Source of the DNA: SG8-39 sp041558415 | Lineage (GTDB): Bacteria > Pseudomonadota > Gammaproteobacteria > Burkholderiales > SG8-39 | Length of the DNA stretch: 64,000 nt | Assembly: GCA_041558415.1 (NCBI GenBank) | Contig: JBFFEY010000008.1 | Coordinates: 24,904 to 88,903, forward strand | Direction: 5' to 3' | Part shown: positions 43,413 to 52,845 of the stretch, piece after piece | How positions within the stretch are numbered: the stretch's first letter is position 1 | Layout of the letters: every line of letters begins with the position of its first letter | Notes under the pieces: generated by a model | The model's database searches: none | Told to the model about the DNA's origin: nothing | Seen by the model: the letters and a program-made list of their open reading frames with translations, nothing else | Translations under genes and position numbers: made by a program

Positions 43413-45146
43413 TCAGTAGACGTCGTGCTGCGTATTATAAACGTTGAACTTGCCCGTCGGCGTGACCAGGCGCTTGTCTTTGATGACCTTTTTCACTTTC
43501 AGGGTCTTGTCGTCGAGCACCACGATGGCCGATTCCTGCTCCTTGCCGCTCCACACCGAGAACCACACCTCGTTGCCGGCCCTGTTGTACTCCGGCTGGA
43601 CGACCCGCTTCGGACCCTCGCCCAGGCCGGCCCATTCGGCGATCGGCAGCACCTTGTAGGGCTTGTCGAGGTTCTTGATGTCGAACACTGCGATCGACTG
43701 GCTGACCTTCGGATCGGGGTTGAGCGCCGTGTCGACGTAGAGGTGATTCGACTTCGGGTGGGTCTTGATGAACAGGTTGCCCCCGCCCTGGCCCTTCAGC
43801 GTGCGCACCACCTTCCAGGCGTTCTTGCTCTTCGGGTCGGTGCTGATCACGGCGATGGTCTCGTCACCGAGGTGGCCGGTCGCCCACACCGCGCCGTGCT
43901 TCGGATCCTTGAAGTTCGCGCCGCGGCCCGGGTGCGGAATCTTGCCCACGTCGATGAGCTTGACGAGCTTGTTGTCCTTGGCGTCGATCACCGCGATCTT
44001 GTGCGACTGGTTGGCGGCCACCAGGAAGTAGCGCTTGGTGACGTCCCAGCCGCCGTCATGCAGGAAGCGGGCGGTGCCGATCGAGGTGACCTTCAGGTTG
44101 TTGAGGTCCGAATAGTTCACCATCAGCGTCTGCCCGGTCTCCTTCACGTTCACCACGAACTCGGGGTGGAAGTGCGAGGCGACGATCGAGGCGACGCGCG
44201 GCTCGGGGTGGTATTCCTGCGTGTCCACCGTCATGCCGCGGGTGGCGACGATCTTCAGCGGCTCGAGCGTGTCGCCCTTCATGATGACGTACTGCGGCGG
44301 CCAGTAGGAGCCGGCGATCGCGTACTTGTCCTCGAAGCCCTTGTACTTCGAAGTGTCGACCGAGCGCGCTTCCAGCCCGATCTTCAGTTCGGCGACGTTG
44401 TCCGGCTTCTCCATCCACAGATCGATCATGTTGATCTTGGCATCGCGCCCGATGACGTAAACGTAGCGCCCGGAGGCCGACAGGCGCGAGATGTGCACCG
44501 CGTAGCCGGTCTTGACGATGTTGACGATCTCCTTGCTGTCGCCGTCGATCAGCGCCACCTCACCCGTATCGCGCAGCGTCACCGAGAAGACGTTCTCGAG
44601 GTTGACCTTGTTCATCTTCTTCTTCGGGCGCTTCTCGGGCGGTACGATCACCTTCCAGGTGGCCTTCATCTCCTTCATGCCGAATTCCGGCGGTACCGGC
44701 GGCTCGTGCTGCAGGAAACGCGCCATGATGTCGACGTCCTTGTCGGACAGCTCACCCGAGCTGCCCCAGTTCGGCATGCCCGCCGGCGAGCCGTAGTTGA
44801 TGAACACCTTGAGGTAGTCCGTGCCGCGCGGCTGCGTGATGTCCGGGGTGAGCGGCTTGCCGGTGGCGCCCTTGCGCAGCACGCCATGGCAGCCGGCGCA
44901 GCGCTCGAAATAGATCTGCTTGGCGCGCGCGAACTCCTCGGTGCTCATGGGCGGCGCCTTCGGGCTCACCACCTCGGGCGCTTCGCCCGGCTTGATCGGT
45001 ACCGGGGCGCCCTTGTACATCATCTCTTCCTTGGGCGTGCCGGGGTGAACCGGCTTGTCCTTGGATTGTGCGTAGGCGGTTCCCATCGCGAGCGCCGCGG
45101 CGACGGCGAGCGGGATGGCTTTGAGGCGAAGCGACTGAGTGCGCAT
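43413..45146 (-). CDS. nirS: cytochrome cd1 nitrite reductase
   Basis: The 577-residue enzyme reduces nitrite to NO in the periplasm. It has a signal peptide (MRTQSLRLKAIPLAVAAALA...YAQ), a cytochrome c domain with CAGCH, and the eight-bladed heme d1 propeller (LSASGRYVYVIGRDAKINMI; HFHPEFVVNVKETGQTLMVN carries the active-site His pair). The C-terminus TGKFNVYNTQHDVY is typical. AAGGA lies 6 bases before ATG 45146. Transcription is from the DNR box at 45216, with read-through from nirI possible. Confidence 0.98.
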   Translation of the reverse strand: MRTQSLRLKAIPLAVAAALAMGTAYAQSKDKPVHPGTPKEEMMYKGAPVPIKPGEAPEVVSPKAPPMSTEEFARAKQIYFERCAGCHGVLRKGATGKPLTPDITQPRGTDYLKVFINYGSPAGMPNWGSSGELSDKDVDIMARFLQHEPPVPPEFGMKEMKATWKVIVPPEKRPKKKMNKVNLENVFSVTLRDTGEVALIDGDSKEIVNIVKTGYAVHISRLSASGRYVYVIGRDAKINMIDLWMEKPDNVAELKIGLEARSVDTSKYKGFEDKYAIAGSYWPPQYVIMKGDTLEPLKIVATRGMTVDTQEYHPEPRVASIVASHFHPEFVVNVKETGQTLMVNYSDLNNLKVTSIGTARFLHDGGWDVTKRYFLVAANQSHKIAVIDAKDNKLVKLIDVGKIPHPGRGANFKDPKHGAVWATGHLGDETIAVISTDPKSKNAWKVVRTLKGQGGGNLFIKTHPKSNHLYVDTALNPDPKVSQSIAVFDIKNLDKPYKVLPIAEWAGLGEGPKRVVQPEYNRAGNEVWFSVWSGKEQESAIVVLDDKTLKVKKVIKDKRLVTPTGKFNVYNTQHDVY

Positions 45147-45187
45147 GGGAAATCCTTTTCTTTCGTGGCCCAAATGTCCCACGTGCC

Positions 45188-45229
45188 AATCTAGGGAACC
45201 GGACTGCAGGGGGACTTAACCTGGATCAA
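45188..45229 (-). promoter_or_regulatory. nirS promoter with FNR/DNR-type box
   Basis: On the minus strand TTGAT-ccag-GTTAA (45216-45229) precedes TAGATT (45188-45193), with centres 32 bases apart, the spacing of FNR-class II promoters. The inferred start leaves a leader of about 35 bases to the nirS ATG. Confidence 0.78.
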
Positions 45230-45269
45230 GCTCCCGGTCACCCCGGGGCGCAGACGGGCGCGGGCGGCC

Positions 45270-46847
45270 TCAGGAGGGCCCGGTCGCGGGCGCGTCGCGG
45301 TCGCCGGCCGGGGCCGGCGGGGCGGAGGCCTGGCGCCGCTCGCGCTTCAGCCGCTGCTCGATCAGCGGCATGCACTTGCGATCGTTGTAGTAGGTGACCT
45401 GGCAATCGAGGCAGTAATGACACTCGTTGGCGTTGATCTCGCCGGTCGGCCGGATCGCGCGCACCTCGCACTGGTTGGCGCAGGTCTGGCAGGGCCGGCC
45501 GCATTCCTTGCGTCGGCGCAGCCAGTCGAAAATGCGGAAGCGGCCGGGGAACATCAGCGCGGCGCCGAGCGGGCAGAGGTACTTGCAGAAGAACTTGCGA
45601 TTGACCGCCGAGATCAGCAGCAGTCCGCCGGCGTAGAGCAGGAACGGCCATTCGCGATCGAAGCGCAGCGTGATGGCGGTCTTGAACGGCTCGATCTCGG
45701 CGTAGCGCACGGCCTCGCCCATCGACTGCAGCGAGAGGCCGAACAGCGCCACCAGCACCAGCACCTTCACGCCGAGCAGCCGTTCGTGCACCACCTCGCT
45801 GAACTCGAACTGCTTGAGCTTCAGCTTTTGCGCCCCCTGGTTGATCAGCTCCTGCAGCGCGCCGAAGGGGCACAGCCAGCCGCAGTAGACGCCGCGTCCC
45901 CACAGCAGCAGCGTCATGGCGACGAAGCTCCACAGCAGGAACAGCATCGGGTCGATGAGAAAGGTCTCCCAGCGAAAGCCGCTCATCGCGGCGTGCAGGA
46001 AGGTGAGCACCTGCACGATCGACAGCTGCGCCAGCGCGAACCAGCCGATGAAGAACACCGTGTAGATGAGAAAGCCGCGCCGCACGACGACGAGGAAGTT
46101 GGGGTGGCGCGCGAGCGCATCCTGGAACAGCAAAATGGCGGTCAGTGCCGCGAGGCCCACCAGCAGCACGCCGATCTGGAACATGCGCGCCTGCCACACC
46201 GCGATCCACAGTGGCTCGTCGGGCGCGGTCTGGATCGGCGCCGTTTTCAGCACCGGCTCGGCAGGCGGCGCCGGCGGCACGGCGGTGGGCGGCGGCCCGC
46301 CGGGCGTCAGGCCGCGCGACTCGGCGACGCGCCGCGCCGCGCTCATGATGGTCTGGCTGAGCACCATCACCGTGATGGTGGCACCCGAAATCGTGTCGAC
46401 CGCGACATAGCCGGGCCGCGCGGCGCCGACCGTCACCTTGTCGAAGACGCGCTTGCCGCGGTACTGGTCGGCGAAGGCGTGCAGCCGCGCTTCGGTGACG
46501 CCGACCGCGAGGATCGGCTCCTCGTGCTCGACGATGGCGATGCCGGTGATGCGCCCGTCGAGGCCGAAGCCGACCAGCGTGTTGATCGGCTTGCCGGAGT
46601 AGGCGGGAATGCGCACCAGGTCGGCGGTCAGGAAGACATAGCCGAGCAGCGTGTCGTCGCGGTACACGGGCGCCGCGCGCGGCGCGCCCTCGAGCGCGCC
46701 GAAGCGGGTGGCCTGGGGAAAAAAGCTCTTCGCCTGGGGGTGGCGCTCGGCGATGCTCTGCGCCGCGCCGTCCGCCCACGGCATGACCAGCGCCGCCAGC
46801 GCGATGAGCGCGCTCAAGATGCCGCGTACGTAGCGTTGCGTGTCCAC
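45270..46847 (-). CDS. nirI: NirI, NosR-like membrane flavo-iron-sulfur regulator/electron donor
   Basis: The 525-residue protein has a signal/TM start (GTG, MDTQRYVRGILSALIALAAL) and a periplasmic FMN-binding domain with the flavinylation motif SGATITV. Several TM helices follow with CGWLCPFGALQELI and CKYLCPLGAALM, then a C-terminal ferredoxin region CGRPCQTCANQCEVRAI / CHYCLDCQVTYYNDRKC. It is NosR-related; beside nirS and an apbE-type gene it matches NirI of Paracoccus, needed for nirS expression or electron supply. AGGGA lies 7 bases before the GTG. Confidence 0.9.
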   Translation of the reverse strand: MDTQRYVRGILSALIALAALVMPWADGAAQSIAERHPQAKSFFPQATRFGALEGAPRAAPVYRDDTLLGYVFLTADLVRIPAYSGKPINTLVGFGLDGRITGIAIVEHEEPILAVGVTEARLHAFADQYRGKRVFDKVTVGAARPGYVAVDTISGATITVMVLSQTIMSAARRVAESRGLTPGGPPPTAVPPAPPAEPVLKTAPIQTAPDEPLWIAVWQARMFQIGVLLVGLAALTAILLFQDALARHPNFLVVVRRGFLIYTVFFIGWFALAQLSIVQVLTFLHAAMSGFRWETFLIDPMLFLLWSFVAMTLLLWGRGVYCGWLCPFGALQELINQGAQKLKLKQFEFSEVVHERLLGVKVLVLVALFGLSLQSMGEAVRYAEIEPFKTAITLRFDREWPFLLYAGGLLLISAVNRKFFCKYLCPLGAALMFPGRFRIFDWLRRRKECGRPCQTCANQCEVRAIRPTGEINANECHYCLDCQVTYYNDRKCMPLIEQRLKRERRQASAPPAPAGDRDAPATGPS

Positions 46848-46899
46848 AGGCAGGTCCCTGGCAATTCCGCTCTTTTCAGGCACGGGCGCCCATGCCGCA

Positions 46900-46913
46900 T
46901 TGACGCGGATCAA
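46900..46913. promoter_or_regulatory. FNR/DNR-type box between nirI and nirX
   Basis: TTGAC-gcgg-ATCAA, a 10/10 match to the half-site consensus. Rightward, TATGAT at 46938-46943 is a good -10 for nirX. Leftward, a start near 46865 gives nirI a short leader holding its AGGGA. One box probably serves both genes. Confidence 0.8.
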
Positions 46914-46956
46914 GTCCGGGGGGCGCAGCGGCACCAATATGATCCAGGCAATGACC

Positions 46957-47952
46957 ATGCGGGTCTATTCATTGCGCGGCGCGGCGATGCTTTTGCTGGG
47001 CCTGGCGACGCTCGCGGGCGCAACCGAGCCGCTGCGCGAGGCGCGGCCGTTGATGGGCACGCTCGTCGAGCTCGGCGTCGAGCCGCCGGCCGGCGACGCG
47101 GCGCGCGCGCATGCGGCGATCGATGCCGCCTACCGCGAGATGCAGCGCCTGTCGGACATGATGAACCACTACGATCCGGCGAGCGTGGTGAGCGCGATCA
47201 ACGATGCCGCGGGGCTGCGCGCCGTGCCCACGCCAACCGAGCTCGCCGCGGTGCTCGCGATGGCGCAGGCGATGTCGCGCCGCACCGGGGGCGCGTTCGA
47301 CGTCACCATTGCTTCGATCCGGGGCTGGCGCTTTCGCGCCGACGATCCACGTACGCCCTCGCGCGCGCAGGTTGCGGCGCAGCTCCCGCGGGTCGGCTGG
47401 CAGAAGCTGCGGCTCGATCGGTCGGCCGCGTTCCTTTCCGAGCGCGGCATGCGCATCGACCTCGGCGGCATCGCGAAGCTCTACATCGTGCGCGCGGGCA
47501 TCGAGGTGTTGCGTCGGCACGGTGTCGCCCGCGCCCTGGTGAACGGCGGCGGCGATGTCGCGGCGATCGGCGGCAGCCCGCAACGGCCGTGGCGCGTCGG
47601 CGTGCGCGATCCGCGCGCGCCCGAACGCCTGCTCGGCGTGCTGCGCGTCGAGCGCGGCTTCGTCGTCACCTCGGGCGACTACGCGCGCGCCTTCCTGCGC
47701 GAGGGCAGGCGCTACCACCACATCCTCGACCCGCGCACCGGCTTCCCGGCCACGGGGCCGCACGGCGTCACGCTCTACGGCGAGCGGCTCGAAGACGTCA
47801 ACGGCCTCGGCGTCGCGATCATGGTGCGCGGGCGTGCGCAGGGGGTGCGCTGGCTGTCAGAATCGCCGGGCGTGGAAGGCCTGATCGTCGACGCCGACGG
47901 CGCGGTGACGATGACGCCCGGGTTTCGAGCGCGTTTCAGCGCAGTGCCTTGA
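46957..47952 (+). CDS. nirX: FAD:protein FMN transferase, ApbE family (NirX)
   Basis: The protein is 331 residues from this start and has a signal peptide (MRVYSLRGAAMLLLGLATLA). ApbE motifs follow: RPLMGTLVELGVEP, MNHYDPASVVSAIND, GGAFDVTIAS, IDLGGIAKLYIVRAG and HHILDPRTGFPA. In the periplasm it would attach FMN to the SGAT threonine of NirI, as NosX/NirX do. ATG at 46939 lies within the -10 element, so 46957 (AGG at 8 bases) is preferred; 46951 is an alternative. Confidence 0.9.
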   Translation: MRVYSLRGAAMLLLGLATLAGATEPLREARPLMGTLVELGVEPPAGDAARAHAAIDAAYREMQRLSDMMNHYDPASVVSAINDAAGLRAVPTPTELAAVLAMAQAMSRRTGGAFDVTIASIRGWRFRADDPRTPSRAQVAAQLPRVGWQKLRLDRSAAFLSERGMRIDLGGIAKLYIVRAGIEVLRRHGVARALVNGGGDVAAIGGSPQRPWRVGVRDPRAPERLLGVLRVERGFVVTSGDYARAFLREGRRYHHILDPRTGFPATGPHGVTLYGERLEDVNGLGVAIMVRGRAQGVRWLSESPGVEGLIVDADGAVTMTPGFRARFSAVP

Positions 47953-48008
47953 GGCGGACAGGATGTGCCGGTCTGATGTAAGTTGCGGCATCGCATGAGG
48001 ATGCGCTC

Positions 48009-48788
48009 GTGAATCGCATCGGCCTGCTGCTTGCCCGCTTCCTCGAGAAGCCCTTGTCGCAGCCGCCGCCCTTCGACGCGGTCGACCCGGCGACGCTGCA
48101 GGCCTGCCTGCGGCCGGGGGACGTGCTGCTGGTGGAGGGCACCAGCCGCATCAGCCTGGCGATCAAGTACCTGACGCAATCGACTTGGTCGCACGCGGCG
48201 CTGTACGTCGGCGACGCACTGATGAAGCGCCGCCCGGGCGCGCCGGCCGGCGCGCTGATCGAGGCCGACCTGCAGCGCGGCGTCATCGCGGTGCCGCTCG
48301 GCAAGTACGCGACCGACAACACGCGCATCTGCCGCCCGGTCGGCCTGACGCCGGAGGACTGCCGCGCCGTCGTCGACTACATGATCGGCAGTCTCGGCAA
48401 GCGCTACGACATGCGCAACGTGATCGACCTGATGCGCTACCTGCTGCCGCAGCCGCCGGTGCCGCTGCGTTGGCGTCGGCGCATGCTGGCGCTCGGCTCC
48501 GGCGATCCGACGCGCGCCATCTGCTCGACGCTGATCGCGCAGGCGTTCCAGGCCGTGCGCTATCCGATCCTGCCGCTCGTCAGCAGCGTCTTCGTCGAAG
48601 GGTCGGCCAAGGGCGAGACGCTGATCGGCGAAATGCGCCATATTCGCCACCACAGCCTGTTCACGCCGCGCGACTTCGACGTCTCGCCGTATTTCCAGAT
48701 CGTCAAGCCGACGATCGAACGCAAGTTCGACTACCGCACAATGCGCTGGGCCGGGCCGCTCGATGAACGCACGGGGGCGGCCGAGTGA
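48009..48788 (+). CDS. YiiX/YebB-like NlpC/P60-fold cysteine hydrolase
   Basis: The 259-residue protein has a permuted papain-like core: LRPGDVLLVEG, the histidine in STWSHAALYVGD, an acidic residue in GALIEADLQRG and the catalytic Cys in RAICSTLIAQAFQAV. Family members cleave amide or thioester bonds, some in the cell envelope; no signal peptide is obvious. GTG at 48009 is supported by TGAGG 8 bases upstream. Substrate unknown. Confidence 0.8.
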   Translation: MNRIGLLLARFLEKPLSQPPPFDAVDPATLQACLRPGDVLLVEGTSRISLAIKYLTQSTWSHAALYVGDALMKRRPGAPAGALIEADLQRGVIAVPLGKYATDNTRICRPVGLTPEDCRAVVDYMIGSLGKRYDMRNVIDLMRYLLPQPPVPLRWRRRMLALGSGDPTRAICSTLIAQAFQAVRYPILPLVSSVFVEGSAKGETLIGEMRHIRHHSLFTPRDFDVSPYFQIVKPTIERKFDYRTMRWAGPLDERTGAAE

Positions 48789-48837
48789 TCGATCGGCGGC
48801 GCTGCGTTAAAGTGTGCGCTGCCGAAGAGGAGGCTGC

Positions 48838-49227
48838 ATGAACCAGACACTCAATCCGAAGTCCGTACACGCGCCGGTCGGCGTCTACAGCCACAGCGTG
48901 AGTGTTCCAGCGGGCGCGCGCTGGATCGCGGTCGCCGGCCAGGTCGGCATGAACAAAAACGGGCGGCTCGCGGCCGGCATCCGCCGCCAGGCCGAGCAGG
49001 CGTTCCGCAACGTGCTCGCCTGCCTGCGCGAGAACGGTCTGCGCAAGCAGGACCTGGTGAAACTCACTGTGTTCCTCACCGACGCGCGCCACATCGCCGA
49101 GTACCGCGCGGCGCGCGCGCGGGTGCTGGGCGATGCGCTGCGGCCGGCGTCGACGCTGCTCATCGTCGCCGGCCTGGCGAGCCCCGACATGCTGATCGAG
49201 GTCGAGGCCTGGGCGGCGCGGAGCTGA
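48838..49227 (+). CDS. RidA/YjgF-family protein
   Basis: The 129-residue protein has the RidA trimer fold: PVGVYSHSVSVPAGARWIAV, AGQVGMNKNGRLAAGIRRQA, QAFRNVLACLRENGLRKQDL and STLLIVAGLASPDMLIEVEA. The arginine that contacts the enamine/imine carboxylate in true RidA (usually R-P-A-R-S or similar) is replaced by ALRPAST, so deaminase activity is uncertain. GAGGAGG lies 5 bases before the ATG. Confidence 0.85.
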   Translation: MNQTLNPKSVHAPVGVYSHSVSVPAGARWIAVAGQVGMNKNGRLAAGIRRQAEQAFRNVLACLRENGLRKQDLVKLTVFLTDARHIAEYRAARARVLGDALRPASTLLIVAGLASPDMLIEVEAWAARS

Positions 49228-49298
49228 GCGCTGCGTAGAATCCAGGGCATGCGCGATCCGCTCGTCCGACCAGGCCCTGCGCGGAGCGATTTCCGGCG

Positions 49299-50198
49299 AT
49301 GAGGTTTTATCCCTTGATGCGTCACGCGCTGCCGCTGTTGCTCGTGCTGCTGCTGCTGTTGCCCACCGCGACGCGGGCGCAGTGGTCGGAAGAGGATTAC
49401 GAAGCCGCTGCGCGCGCGGCTGCACAGGGAAAGGCGCAGGCGCAGAATCGGCTGGGGTTCTTCCACCAGCACGGCATCGGCGCGCCGCGCGATCTCGATG
49501 CGGCGCGCCGCTGGTACGAGCGCGCGGCGGCGCAGGGCTATTCGCCGGCCTGGGTCAACCTCGGCCATCTCTACGAGACCGGGCTGGGGGTTGCGCGCGA
49601 CGCGCGACGCGCGGCCGAGTGCTATGCACGAGCGGCGAAGGTCGGCCACGCGGCGTCCCTGCTGTGGCTCGGCGCTCTGCTGGAAACCGGAGAAGGCGTT
49701 ACGCAGGATGTGCCACGCGCGCTCGAGTGGTATCTCGTTGCGGCGAAGCTCGGCCTGGCGCAGGCGCAGGTCGGCGCCGGGCGCTTGCTGAATTCGGATG
49801 CCGCGGGTGCGCGCCGGCCGGCGCAGGCGCTGGCGTGGTTCGATCGCGCGGCGGCGCAGGGCAGCCTGGACGCGACGTACCGCGCGGGCGCGTTGCGCCT
49901 GTCGGCGGCGAGCGGCGGCGGCGAGACCGCGCGCGGCGCGGCGCAGGTCCGCTTCGCCGCCGAGCAGGGACACACCGGCGCGATGCTGCGTTATGCGCAG
50001 GCGCTCGACGCGGGCGAGTTCGGCGCACCGGACTACGCGCGCGCACTCGAGTTTTACGCCCAGGCGGCAGAAGGCGGCAACGCGCAGGCGCAGCGCGTGC
50101 TCGACGAGCTGCTGGGACCGGCGCCCGGCTCCGGGCGCTCGGTCGGCGACTGGCGTCATGGGGGCGGCTGGCGCACGGACCCGTTCCGACGGCCCTGA
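49299..50198 (+). CDS. secreted Sel1-like repeat protein
   Basis: The 299-residue protein has a signal peptide (MRHALPLLLVLLLLLPTATR after a second Met) and about six Sel1 repeats of 34-36 residues, such as GKAQAQNRLGFFHQHGIGAP, GYSPAWVNLGHLYETGLGVA and GHTGAMLRYAQALDAGEFGA. These solenoids mediate protein contacts in the envelope. ATG at 49317 is an equally good start. TAGAAT at 49236-49241 may be the -10. Confidence 0.85.
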   Translation: MRFYPLMRHALPLLLVLLLLLPTATRAQWSEEDYEAAARAAAQGKAQAQNRLGFFHQHGIGAPRDLDAARRWYERAAAQGYSPAWVNLGHLYETGLGVARDARRAAECYARAAKVGHAASLLWLGALLETGEGVTQDVPRALEWYLVAAKLGLAQAQVGAGRLLNSDAAGARRPAQALAWFDRAAAQGSLDATYRAGALRLSAASGGGETARGAAQVRFAAEQGHTGAMLRYAQALDAGEFGAPDYARALEFYAQAAEGGNAQAQRVLDELLGPAPGSGRSVGDWRHGGGWRTDPFRRP

Positions 50199-50263
50199 CA
50201 TGGCGGTGCGGCGCGGCGGGCGCTGTCGCCGCGGGCGGGAAAGATGAACGAGGCGCGCATGGC

Positions 50264-51529
50264 ATGAGTCGGACCGATGTCGTCGTCGTTGGCGCCGGAC
50301 TCGCCGGGCTGAGCTGTGCGCGCACGCTGCTGCGCGCCGGACGCTCGGTGCGCGTGCTCGAGGCGAGCGACCGCATCGGCGGGCGCATCGGCACCGAGCT
50401 GCGTTTCGGCTACCGCCTGGACCGCGGCTTCCAGCTGCTGCAGACGGCGTATGCCGAAGCGCAGCGCGCGCTCGACCTGGAGGCGCTCGACCTGCGCGCC
50501 TTCGTGCCGGGCGCGCTGATCCGCTACGAGGGTCGCTTCCACCGGCTGGCCGATCCCTGGCGCCAGCCGTTCTCCGCGCTGAAGACGCTGTTCTCGCCGA
50601 TCGGCAGCCTCGCCGACAAGTTGCGCATGGCGCGTCTGCGCCGTCAGGCGCTCGGCGCGAGCGTCGACCAGATCTACGCCCGCCGCGAGACCACGGCCGA
50701 TGCCTTTCTGCGCGCGCAGGGCTTCAGCGAAGCGATGATCGAGCGCTTCTTCCGGCCGTTCTTTGCCGGTGTGTTCTTCGATCCGACGCTGTCGGTGTCG
50801 AGCCGCGCCTTCGAGTTCTGCTTCCGGGCCTTTGCCGCCGATCGAACCGCACTGCCGGCGGCCGGCATGGGCGCGATCCCGGCGCAGCTCGCCGCGGCGC
50901 TGCCGCAGGCGGTGATCCGCACGGGCGCGCGTGTTGCCGCGCTGCGCGCGGGCGGCGTGACGCTCGACTCGGGCGAGCGCGTAGCGGCCGACGCGACCGT
51001 GCTGGCGACCGACGGCATCGCCGCGGCGCGTCTGCTTGGCGACGGGGCGCGGCCGGGTACGCGCGGCACCACCTGCCTGTACTTCACGGCCGACGCCGCA
51101 CCGATCGACGAGCCGATCCTGGTGCTAAACGCGGAGGCGCAGGGTCCGGTCAACAGCCTGGTCGTGCCGTCGCTGCTGTCGCGCGATTACGCGCCGGAAG
51201 GCGATGCGCTCATTGCCGTCAACGTCCTGGGCGTTCCGGCGCAGGACGACGCGTCGCTGACGGCGACGGTGCGCGCCCAGTTGCGCGGCTGGTACGGCCC
51301 GGTCGTCGACCGCTGGCGCCACCTGCAGACCCTGCGCATCCGGCATGCGCTGCCGCTGCAGACGCCGCCGGTCGCGAATCCCCGCGCGGTCGATCCACGC
51401 CGCGCCGACGGGCTGTACGTCTGCGGCGAGTACCACAACGCGCCGACGATCAACTGGGCGCTGTACTCGGGCCGGCGCGCGGCGGAGGCGCTGCTCGCAG
51501 GGAGTGCCGCCCACGGCGGCGAGGGGTGA
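50264..51529 (+). CDS. FAD-dependent oxidoreductase (amine oxidase / phytoene desaturase-like)
   Basis: The 421-residue flavoprotein has the dinucleotide motif VVVVGAGLAGLSCARTLLRA, the following RVLEASDRIGGRIGTE and the C-terminal FAD closure GLYVCGEYHNAPTINWALYS. The middle resembles protoporphyrinogen oxidase/desaturase-type enzymes (FFRPFFAGVFFDPTLSVSSR). Substrate unknown. It may be co-transcribed with the Sel1 gene; it converges with ccmI. Confidence 0.83.
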   Translation: MSRTDVVVVGAGLAGLSCARTLLRAGRSVRVLEASDRIGGRIGTELRFGYRLDRGFQLLQTAYAEAQRALDLEALDLRAFVPGALIRYEGRFHRLADPWRQPFSALKTLFSPIGSLADKLRMARLRRQALGASVDQIYARRETTADAFLRAQGFSEAMIERFFRPFFAGVFFDPTLSVSSRAFEFCFRAFAADRTALPAAGMGAIPAQLAAALPQAVIRTGARVAALRAGGVTLDSGERVAADATVLATDGIAAARLLGDGARPGTRGTTCLYFTADAAPIDEPILVLNAEAQGPVNSLVVPSLLSRDYAPEGDALIAVNVLGVPAQDDASLTATVRAQLRGWYGPVVDRWRHLQTLRIRHALPLQTPPVANPRAVDPRRADGLYVCGEYHNAPTINWALYSGRRAAEALLAGSAAHGGEG

Positions 51530-51570
51530 CGAGCGATGTCAGCGCCGCGCAACTGGGCGCGCGCCGCGTA

Positions 51571-52845
51571 CTACTCGACGATCTTCGAGATCGTGACCTG
51601 CACGCCGCTGGTGCCGGGCGCGATCGGCTCGCTTGCGCCCTCGAGGTCGCCCTTGTTCGGCGCGGCGGTGCCGGTCTTCGAGACACGCGCCGTGACGACG
51701 ACGCGCGCGTGCAGCGACAGCTTGGCGCCCGGCGCCATCGCCATGCCGTCGTCGAGGCGGAAGGCGTAGGGCAGGTCGCGTACCGCGATGCGCTTGACCG
51801 CGAGCGGCATGCGCGGGCCCTCGGCCGGGCGCGCCAGGACGAACACGGTGTCGTCCGGGCTGGCGTTGGCGGCAAGCGCCGCGTCGAGCATGACGATGCC
51901 CTGCACCGCTTCCGCGCCGGCGGCCGCGGCGGGTGTGCTCGGCGCAGACGGCGCGGCGGGCGCCGCCGGCGCCGTCACGACTGAACGCCCGCTGCGCTGG
52001 CGCGCCGAGGCAAGACCGCTCATGACGCCCTCGGCCAGCGGCGAGTCCGGCGGCAGCGACTTCATCAGCCGCTCCCAGTGCACGATCGCGGCGTCGTAGT
52101 TGCCGCGCGCGAACGCGGCGGTGCCGGCGAGCGCGAGCGACTTGACGTGGTCCGGATCGAGCGCCAGTGCTTCCTCGACGAGCCGCATCGGCTCGCCCTG
52201 CAGGTTGCGTCCCGCGGCCATGGCCAGTACGTCGGCGTAGTCGGCGAGCACGTCGGCGTTCTTGCCGCCGATCTCGATCAGCTTGGCGTAGGCCTTGGCC
52301 GCTTCCGCGTAACGCTCGAGCGCGCCCAGCGAGCGCGCGAGCATGCGCCAGCCTTCGGGATCGTTCGGCTCGCGCTCGAGGCGCGCCGCGAGCTGTGCAA
52401 CCATGCCGTCGATCTGCTCGGGCGTGACCTGGTGCTGGTTCTGCGCGCTGCCCGCGCCGGCGCCCGCGGGCGGGTCGAGCGCGCCGGGCGTGCCGATCAC
52501 GGCGTACAGGCCCACGGCGGCGAGCGGCAGCGCGAGGCCGAGCACCAGCGCAAGGCGTGATGCCTGCCACTGCAGCTTCGGCGCCGGGCCGGCGGACTCG
52601 CCGGCGGCGAGATCCTCGGCCAGCCGCCGCTCGATCTCGGCGCGTGTCTCCTCAAAGCGTGCAGCGCTGACCAGGCCCTGCGCGCGCTCGGCCTCGAGCT
52701 CGGCGAGCTGGTCGCGGTAGATCGCGGCGTTCGAATCGGCGCGGTCGCCGGCCGCCGACTGCGCACGGCGGCGCAGCAGGGGCAGGAGCACGAAGCCGAG
52801 CGCGAACGCCGCGAGCAGCGCGGCCAGCAGGACGAATGCGATCAT
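51571..52845 (-). CDS. ccmI: cytochrome c biogenesis protein CcmI (TPR)
   Basis: The 424-residue protein has two TM helices (MIAFVLLAALLAAFALGFVL; LALVLGLALPLAAVGLYAVI) with a cytoplasmic coiled loop. A periplasmic TPR region follows (DPEGWRMLARSLGALERYAE, HVKSLALAGTAAFARGNYDA) and then a beta-rich C-terminal domain. It escorts apocytochrome c to the CcmFH ligase. The start is taken at MIAFVLL, which overlaps the ccmH stop (ATGA). Confidence 0.92.
   Translation of the reverse strand: MIAFVLLAALLAAFALGFVLLPLLRRRAQSAAGDRADSNAAIYRDQLAELEAERAQGLVSAARFEETRAEIERRLAEDLAAGESAGPAPKLQWQASRLALVLGLALPLAAVGLYAVIGTPGALDPPAGAGAGSAQNQHQVTPEQIDGMVAQLAARLEREPNDPEGWRMLARSLGALERYAEAAKAYAKLIEIGGKNADVLADYADVLAMAAGRNLQGEPMRLVEEALALDPDHVKSLALAGTAAFARGNYDAAIVHWERLMKSLPPDSPLAEGVMSGLASARQRSGRSVVTAPAAPAAPSAPSTPAAAAGAEAVQGIVMLDAALAANASPDDTVFVLARPAEGPRMPLAVKRIAVRDLPYAFRLDDGMAMAPGAKLSLHARVVVTARVSKTGTAAPNKGDLEGASEPIAPGTSGVQVTISKIVE

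Noticed and set aside
43032..45194. 720-codon open frame on the plus strand opposite nirS and nirM
   Set aside because: Antisense shadow of conserved genes; no domain, and it lacks a ribosome binding site.
45270..46847. nosR of a nitrous oxide reductase cluster
   Set aside because: No nosZ, nosD, nosF, nosY or nosL in the window; position beside nirS and an apbE-type gene fits nirI/nirX.
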